Positions 57,301 to 64,000 of a DNA stretch of 64,000 bases are shown one piece after another; position 1 is the first letter of the stretch, and each line of letters opens with the position of its first letter. Location: assembly GCA_035771175.1 (NCBI GenBank), contig CM069590.1, positions 61,791,997-61,855,996 on the forward strand, in the 5' to 3' direction. This stretch comes from Paratinospora sagittata (Eukaryota; Streptophyta; Magnoliopsida; Ranunculales; Menispermaceae). The notes under the pieces are model-generated. The model was not told where the DNA came from. It worked only from the letters and a program-made list of their open reading frames with translations, and did not search any database. Position numbers and translations under genes: made by a program.

Positions 57301-59675
57301 ACACACTTGATGACTCGATTGGCTTTGGATATTAGTTAATCCCACGGCTGAGAATTATTCATGTTTAATTCATGTGATTATTCATTTTTTTAATTCCCCA
57401 AGAGGCCAAGATATTTGAATAAAAATATTAAAGTAAACAACAATAATTATACATCAGTCAATAATGAAAATCAATAGTGTATAACCATCATTCTCGAGTG
57501 GCATTATTTTAGTTTTGTTATGTATGTTTATAGTATTCATCCTTTTCTAATCAATTAGAATAACTTGACACCACTAAATAAATATTAGGGAAAAAAAGTC
57601 TGCCATATGTACATTTGCTCAATGAACTTTGAAAAGTTTTGTGATCAGAATTAAAACATTCTTCCTTTGTTAACAAAAATAATATTGTTCGCTCCAAGAA
57701 ATAATAGAAAAAACTAGGAATAATTTACGAATTAAATTGTCTGGAAGAGATAGTTTACATTAACAAATGTGATATAATTAATTACATTCATGTGATATAG
57801 TGTATGTAAAAGGTGTTAAATCAATTAACAAGGGAAATACACAATTTTTTATATTTAAAATGAACCTACACATGTTTTTTATTTATTTATTTTTTTTGGT
57901 CAAAGATAAAATTTCATGAAAACTCCGGACGAGGAGAACAACCTGTTTACAAAAAAGACCATTTCTTGAATAATGCAAGCACGTCATCAATCTAGGTCTA
58001 TTAAGGTACTAAAGACCAGTAATGAGCTTCAAGAGCTCTTTTCTTGTATTAACATATTAGCAAAATGTTAATCCAAAAAAAGAAGTCAATGGCTAGTAGG
58101 TAAGAATAATAGTAGTTTGAAATGTGGTTTGTAGAGTTGTGATGTTGATATTATGGTAATGTTGGGTTAATGAAGATAAATATGTGGAATAATGGTGGTA
58201 TAAATGGTGCAACTTATGTTGATAGAGACATGGAGAGATAGTACCTTACTATAAAATGTAGCAAACTACTTAAAGTTGGGTAGCCTGGTTGGATGAGAGA
58301 TGATGTATAAGTCGTGGTTGAGATGCGAGATCTTTATTTCTAGTTCGAGTTTATGTTTACACTTATCTACCACTTTAGGAAGAGACGCCTCATAGCTTTT
58401 GTAGTTTCCAACTTCGAAATAGTCTCAGCCCGCAAAGGAATTATCGAAGACACCGGAAGGCCATAAACAAAAAAAAAAATACCAAACCACATTATTCTAG
58501 TAAGTTAGTATACATGAATATCGCCGGTAACAATGTTCATAATATGGGCTAAAACAAAAACCCAAATCAAATCAGTCGTATCAGTTTGGTTTAAATATCA
58601 ATTCAAAAAATTCGGTTTGGTAACGAAAGAATTGATGCAAGGCTGACCGTTTCATTCAAAAGAGAAGGGATTTAGAAGAAAACATCCATAAAGGTGCGAT
58701 CTCAAGTGATTAATCCATGTACACTGAAGCCCAAAAGATCAAAATGTTGGGATTGCGACTGAGAATGGTCTGATACAGAGAACCAGTCATGTAATCTAAA
58801 GGAAATTTTCCCTATTAAAGATAAGAGTGATGGAACAGATACAAATACTAAAATGACAACAATAATGGCTCCATGTACCCTTAATGCCTGAAGCTCAAGG
58901 TATATTAGGGACCCACATGCATTCTGGTTCCTTATGCCTTGACCCTTTTCATGACGCAGCTATTATCTTGGGGAAAAGGAAACTTGCCCCTTTTTGTACG
59001 ACTAGTAATGGAGATTAGAAAATATAAATCCTTTTGTTAAATCAGTTAATTGGTTCTGCCTAATGCATTCCTAACCTCTTCTGTATTTTCACTCCTTTGA
59101 CAGATCTTTAGTAGCATCAATGATGTCAATATTAATCTGTGAATGATGATGTCCAGATAAATTGACTGATCAATAGCTTTGCTGACAGTGACAAAGTAAA
59201 GATATAATCAGTTGTTGAACTTTGCATGGTTACCTGATAATAATATATATCTTCCATAGGAAACTGGTTCATTAAATGTACCATTGTCATAATAACAACT
59301 CCATATTATCAATTACTCCAAGAGGCTCTAGAAGATCAAAAGAAAACCTATGTAATTACTTTTATCTTTGATTTTAATTAATGGAAGAACATTCTTTAAT
59401 TATTGCAAGTAATCAGTTAATATTTTTCTTTAACTCATATATAGCAAATAAGTAATATATATGAAAAACAATAAGTATGTAAATATTAAAAGAAAAGTTA
59501 AATTAAAATGTTAAGTGCAACAGAAATTAAAAGGACGGGAACTAATTTCGGATCGAAATGGAGATGAATTAAGACCTAGCGCAGAGAAGCTCATCGAAAC
59601 AAGAATCAATCTGAAGGTTTAGAGTAGTTGCTGGGTTTCCTTTCCGGTGGTTGGGTTCGGTGTCGGTGGAAGACG
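57301..59675. other. Shared upstream region of TOC and APE2 genes
   Basis: 2.4 kb between two divergent genes. AT-rich, no coding sequence seen. A weak tRNA-like stretch (agcctggttggatgagag ... tagttcgagttta, about 58278-58354) might be an old SINE. Confidence 0.5.
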
Positions 59676-62600
59676 ATGAAGATCGTAACATACAACGTGA
59701 ATGGATTAAGACAACGCATCTCCCAACACGGCTCTCTCCTCAAACTCCTCAATTCTCTTCAAGCCGATATCATCTGCTTTCAGGTGCCCTACTAATCTCA
59801 TCCCTTTTTTACTTTACTTCATTTCTTTTAACGACCAGTCACCGAGATTTCTCTTCGAGTTGTGTTTGTTCATTTTTTCTCTTATTTAATCTTTTGGAAC
59901 TATCGGCATGTGCACGGCCTAGATGCGCCTTTCCTTATACCTTTTGAGGCATTTCAGGCGCTGCTTCGACTTGCATTGACAGTATTACTGTGCATATTAT
60001 AAATCTTCTGAAATATGGAGATGAAACATTTTTGGAAGCTTGGGATTTTTTTGCCCTTAGTCAAATGAACTTGTAATGCAAGTAACACTCCGATTTTATT
60101 ATCTCTTCATTATGTAAACGTTGAACTGGAACGCTCCTGGCGACATTCTAGGGCTTGTTTAGCAGTCAAAATGAGATCTTTGTCCAATCTCATCAAAGTT
60201 TACTAATATCAAACATGAATTGATTTTTTGTAATTGCAAATAAATAAAAAATGAGGTTTACTTGGATTGGAATTTCTTCTGTAATAAAATTTTAAGGTTT
60301 TTGGGTTTGTTTCATCAATAATTGCATGTTAGCTAACGAGTATATTACTACAGTTGGGTTCTAATATTTTGCAGTTGTCTCACTTGTCCTCTGGGGGTGG
60401 AGGGGGAGAGGATAGCCTGGTAATTTGTAGTTGAAAACTGAAAGCAAGGGGATTCGCTTTAATTTTACATGTTTTTGCACCAATAATCAATTGATATTTC
60501 TTTTAGAGAAGAAACAAAACAAAAACTATCAATTGATATATTAACATATGAATTCCAATTGCAGATGATGAAGACTGCCGTGTTTGGCATTGATACTGCT
60601 TTTTGATTGTCAAAATATATATTTTTATATGTAGAATATCCAGATATATTTCTGGATATTCAGATAGGAATTTGAATTTGGCAATGTTCATATGAAATCA
60701 AACTCCTTTGCAGTCTTACCTACGGAGCTGAATTTTTTGGCTTTAAAAAATAGACATGCCTATTGTATAAGATTAGTAGAGACGAGGATGTTGGGGCTAG
60801 ATTGGGAAAAAGATGTTTGTTCTAAGAAATTCTGGAATAGACACAGGAGATTAAAAAAAAGGGGGTTTTTGATGAGATGGTTTAGTGTAACACTGAAATT
60901 CTGTAACAGCACTGGTTAGAGGCAAATTGGTGTATATCAATCCAAAAGCTTTGTAAGAACAAGAGGAAGGCTGGAGATATATGCAAGAACTGTAGTAAGA
61001 CAACTGAAGTGTGTCTTGATTGATAATGTAAGTGAAGCGTTGAATTCTTGTTAGGAACCATATTATTTGGGATAAGGCATAGATGGTGATGATGATGGTT
61101 AAGAGGATTTTTTTTTTTTCTTTTACTGTACTCTGATCTCTGTTTCTCCCCCCCACTTTAACTCCACGACTCCAAACAGGAAACAAAGTTGTCAAAGGAG
61201 GAAATAACAGCCGATTTGATAATGGCAGAGGGATATGAATCATTTTTTTCGTGCACCAGCACTATGGGCAAAGGACGTACTGGTTATTCTGGTAAGCTCT
61301 GTTGTGTCTACCCGTGTATGTATGTGTCTATATATATATATGATTTTCCTTGTGTCCGCATAATTTCCTAAGTCATATTGCAGGAGTTGCAACTTTTTGT
61401 CGTGTAAAGTCAGCATTTGCAAGCAATGAAGTGGCTTTACCAATTGCAGCAGAAGAAGGCTTCACTAGCCTTCTTGAACATTGTCAAAGAGCAACTACAT
61501 TGAGAAAGGATATCCTGCCCCAGCTTCCTGCAGAACTGAAGTGCTTAGAAGGAATAACAAATGAGGACCTTCTGAAAGTTGACAGCGAGGGACGTTGTAT
61601 TATAACAGATCATGGACATTTTGGTAATTTGACAAGATCATTTCATTTAATTTTTTTTTTATCATTTCTTTTGGCACATTTTAGTTGTGATTTAGTAATT
61701 GAATTCTCGCATAGCTTTAATGATTGAAATTTCTGTAGTTCTCTTCAACATCTATGGACCTCGAGCTGCGCATAATGATACCGAGCGGATTAATTTTAAG
61801 CATAATTTTTTCCTTGTGTTACAGGTAACATGAAATTTGTGCCCTTTTTGCTCTTCAGGCTATATATGGAAAAATACTTTCTGCCATTGTTTAATTATTT
61901 TTATCATTCCCTTATTCCTTGATCTTTTACAAAATTATCATTTACAGAATAATGGTCTTACATTGCATGGTTGTTGGGGTGTGCATGAAACCTACCCTCC
62001 TAGAAAGCCCAACCAACCCAATCCTAACCGACTGGTTTCGGTCAGTTTATAACCTTAAGGTGGGTTGGTCGGATAATTAAATTGCAGAACTGAAAGATCG
62101 ATTGTCGATCTCAAAGATAAAAACCTAATATCAACTGGACCTTCCTGAGATATATAATCATCAGCATATATTTGTATATTATACATATAAACCTATCAAA
62201 TTTATCATATAAATAATACATAGCTACATTTAAATTACATTAACATACTTATAAAATGATTACTAAAAAGTGGCCAAAGGAGGAGGCTGGTGGCTAAGTT
62301 TATCATATATATCACATCAATATTGGGTGTTGAACAAGCTTGGCTCTTACGTTCTATAGATAAGCCCCTGAATTGGCTGTATGCTTAATCTTGAATATTT
62401 GTAATAAGGCCATCCAAATTCATCATGAACATTATAGATGTTTAAGCAGTTGAGTGTTTGTTTTACTTCATTCTTGCGTTATGATTCTGAACAATCATCT
62501 TTACTGTAGAAAAGATGGGAGTCATTCCTAAGACAAGGAAAAAGGGTGTTTGTTGTTGGCGATCTTAATATTGCTCCAACTGCTATAGATTGTTGTGATG

Positions 62601-64000
62601 CTAGCCCAGATTTTGAGAAGAATCAGTGAGTCAATATGCTAGCTTCTGTTAATGAGTGTTTTACTCTTGAGAAAAGTGGATGATTATCTTTTTACCTAAT
62701 GAGAGATGTGGAGAACAAAAAAAGGTTTCTTTTTCAAGACAATGTACTGAGTTTTGCTGTTTGTAATTTGTAAAATTGTATTTTAGGTTCCGGGAATGGC
62801 TCAGATCTTTACTTGTGGAAAATGGGGGACCCTTTTTTGATGTTTTCAGAGCAAAACATCCACAGAGGTATAAATTCTTGTCCCAGTTTACTTAAACTAA
62901 AGATATTTTCTGAAAACAAATCTTGTGGACTTAATATTGCTTTCTAGTTTATGTTAGACCATCAAAACTTTCCAATATATGATGAGTATTATGTCCTACA
63001 TGATCATTTTGTTTTGCCATGTGCATTTTGTGTATGTGTAGTTCTGTAGCATGTTTAAAAAAAATCTATGCACTTCACGTTTTGGTACATTATTATTTAA
63101 GTATACCATTCATTTTATTTCGCATTGTAACATCTTTTGTACATTGGAAAATATCAATCATCAGAATGACATGTTTATTGGCCTACAATCAACAGCTCTG
63201 TAACTTTTTCAGAATTAGAGACAAAATAATATCCAGCAGCTCTGTAACTTTTTCTCACTATTTTATAATCCTGAATCTGACTGGTTTTGCAGAAGAGAAG
63301 CATACACATGCTGGCCCGCACATAATGGTGCCGAGGAATTCAATTATGGGTCAAGAATTGATCATATTCTTGTTGCTGGACCATGCTTGCATCAAAGTGA
63401 TGACATCCAAGGACACAACTTCGTAGTTTGCCATGTTAGTGATTGTGATATACTGACGCAGTTTAAGCGGTGGAAACCTGAAAGTATTCCTAGGTAATTT
63501 TTATATTGTTTTTTTTTTTTTTTTTTTTTTTCACCATATCAATGAGAAATTACTTTCAAATATGATATATAGTTATATACTACAGTTTATGACCCATTTT
63601 GAGCTCATGTATGTCTGCCCTGAATCTGATTCCCAAGAATTCAGACGATGGGCTGCTTTTGCCTGCGTTAAGATGGTTTTACTCCCGAAAACCAACTTGA
63701 CCTGACAATACTAGTTTTTAAGGTCAACTATTTTCTTGATTTATGGTTGTTAACCTTTCAAATAATTCACCTGAGATCATGGTCAAGATCGTTCAATATG
63801 CGTGATTGTTGGTGGTTTTGGGGGTAATCTAAGTGAGTTTAATTGGCTGGATGATCCATGATGAACATTCTTGCTGTCTAGTATAGATCTTGGAGTGATT
63901 AGTTGACAACCAATATATCTTTTTTAGTTGACCTGCCTTCAAATATTAATGACGTAGCATTCCACTGCTTTCCAATTCACAGGTGGAAAGGAGGGAAAAG
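59676..64000 (+). CDS. APE2: DNA-(AP site) endonuclease 2, first eight exons
   Basis: Exons 59676-59783, 61180-61291, 61384-61623, 61739-61824, 62510-62625, 62787-62867, 63293-63493 and 63983 onward, all GT-AG, join in frame. The protein begins [15 protein letters not shown], the exonuclease III fold start. Metal and catalytic residues match the family: Asn7/Asn9, Glu37 (QETK, split by the first intron), Tyr159 (NIYGPR), Asp200 and Asn202 (GDLNIAP) and Asp271 (RIDHIL). The long insert after KSAFASNE and the W-P-A-H-N-G segment are typical of APE2 rather than APE1. The final Asp-His pair and the C-terminal zf-GRF motif lie beyond the window. Role: nuclear base-excision repair and 3' end processing. 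Intron 1 is 1.4 kb with no recognised element. Confidence 0.94.

Overview
The window is nuclear DNA from a flowering plant, most likely a woody eudicot. The genes are split by GT-AG introns, the intergenic DNA is AT-rich, a nuclear tRNA-Val is present, and the protein families are plant ones: TOC159-family import receptor, dirigent proteins, PSK-SIMULATOR/DUF668 protein and bulb-type lectin. Ty1/copia and other plant transposons fill much of the rest. I cannot name the species.

Layout. 1-3893: 3' part of a decayed Ty1/copia element. 5254-7983: last six exons of a DUF668 (PSI-like) gene whose 5' exons must lie upstream, so the copia element probably sits in one of its introns. 8648-8857: a Tourist-like MITE. 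10034-11092: a secreted lectin-like protein. 11374-11447: tRNA-Val(AAC), minus strand. 11932-41712: a 30-kb tandem array of amidase-signature genes, all on the plus strand. A is a pseudogene, B is intact, C is broken only by a copia insertion in its last exon, and D is intact. E and F are two almost identical modules joined in one reading frame. A 1.8-kb solo LTR separates D from E/F. 42594-48870: three intronless dirigent genes in a row. 53303-56818: TOC132/TOC120-type chloroplast import receptor on the minus strand. 59676-64000: first eight exons of an APE2-type AP endonuclease on the plus strand, cut by the window end.

The amidase array is the main story. All modules share exon phases and nearly constant exon sizes (215, about 240-249, 190-199 and 357 nt), so they descend from one gene by tandem duplication. 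A and B were copied as a block that also carried the tRNA-Val gene and the promoter of C; the second tRNA has decayed. The copies have since met every possible fate: loss of the catalytic exon (A), retention (B, D), insertional inactivation with a perfect target-site duplication (C), and in-frame fusion of two amidases into a predicted polypeptide of about 998 residues (E-F). A to D begin with signal peptides; E-F shows none.

The dirigent cluster is a second, smaller tandem array; its first member has lost the family stop codon and gained ten residues. The single-copy genes at the right are housekeeping genes: protein import into plastids and base-excision repair. All calls rest on reading the sequence and on remembered family motifs; no database search was run.
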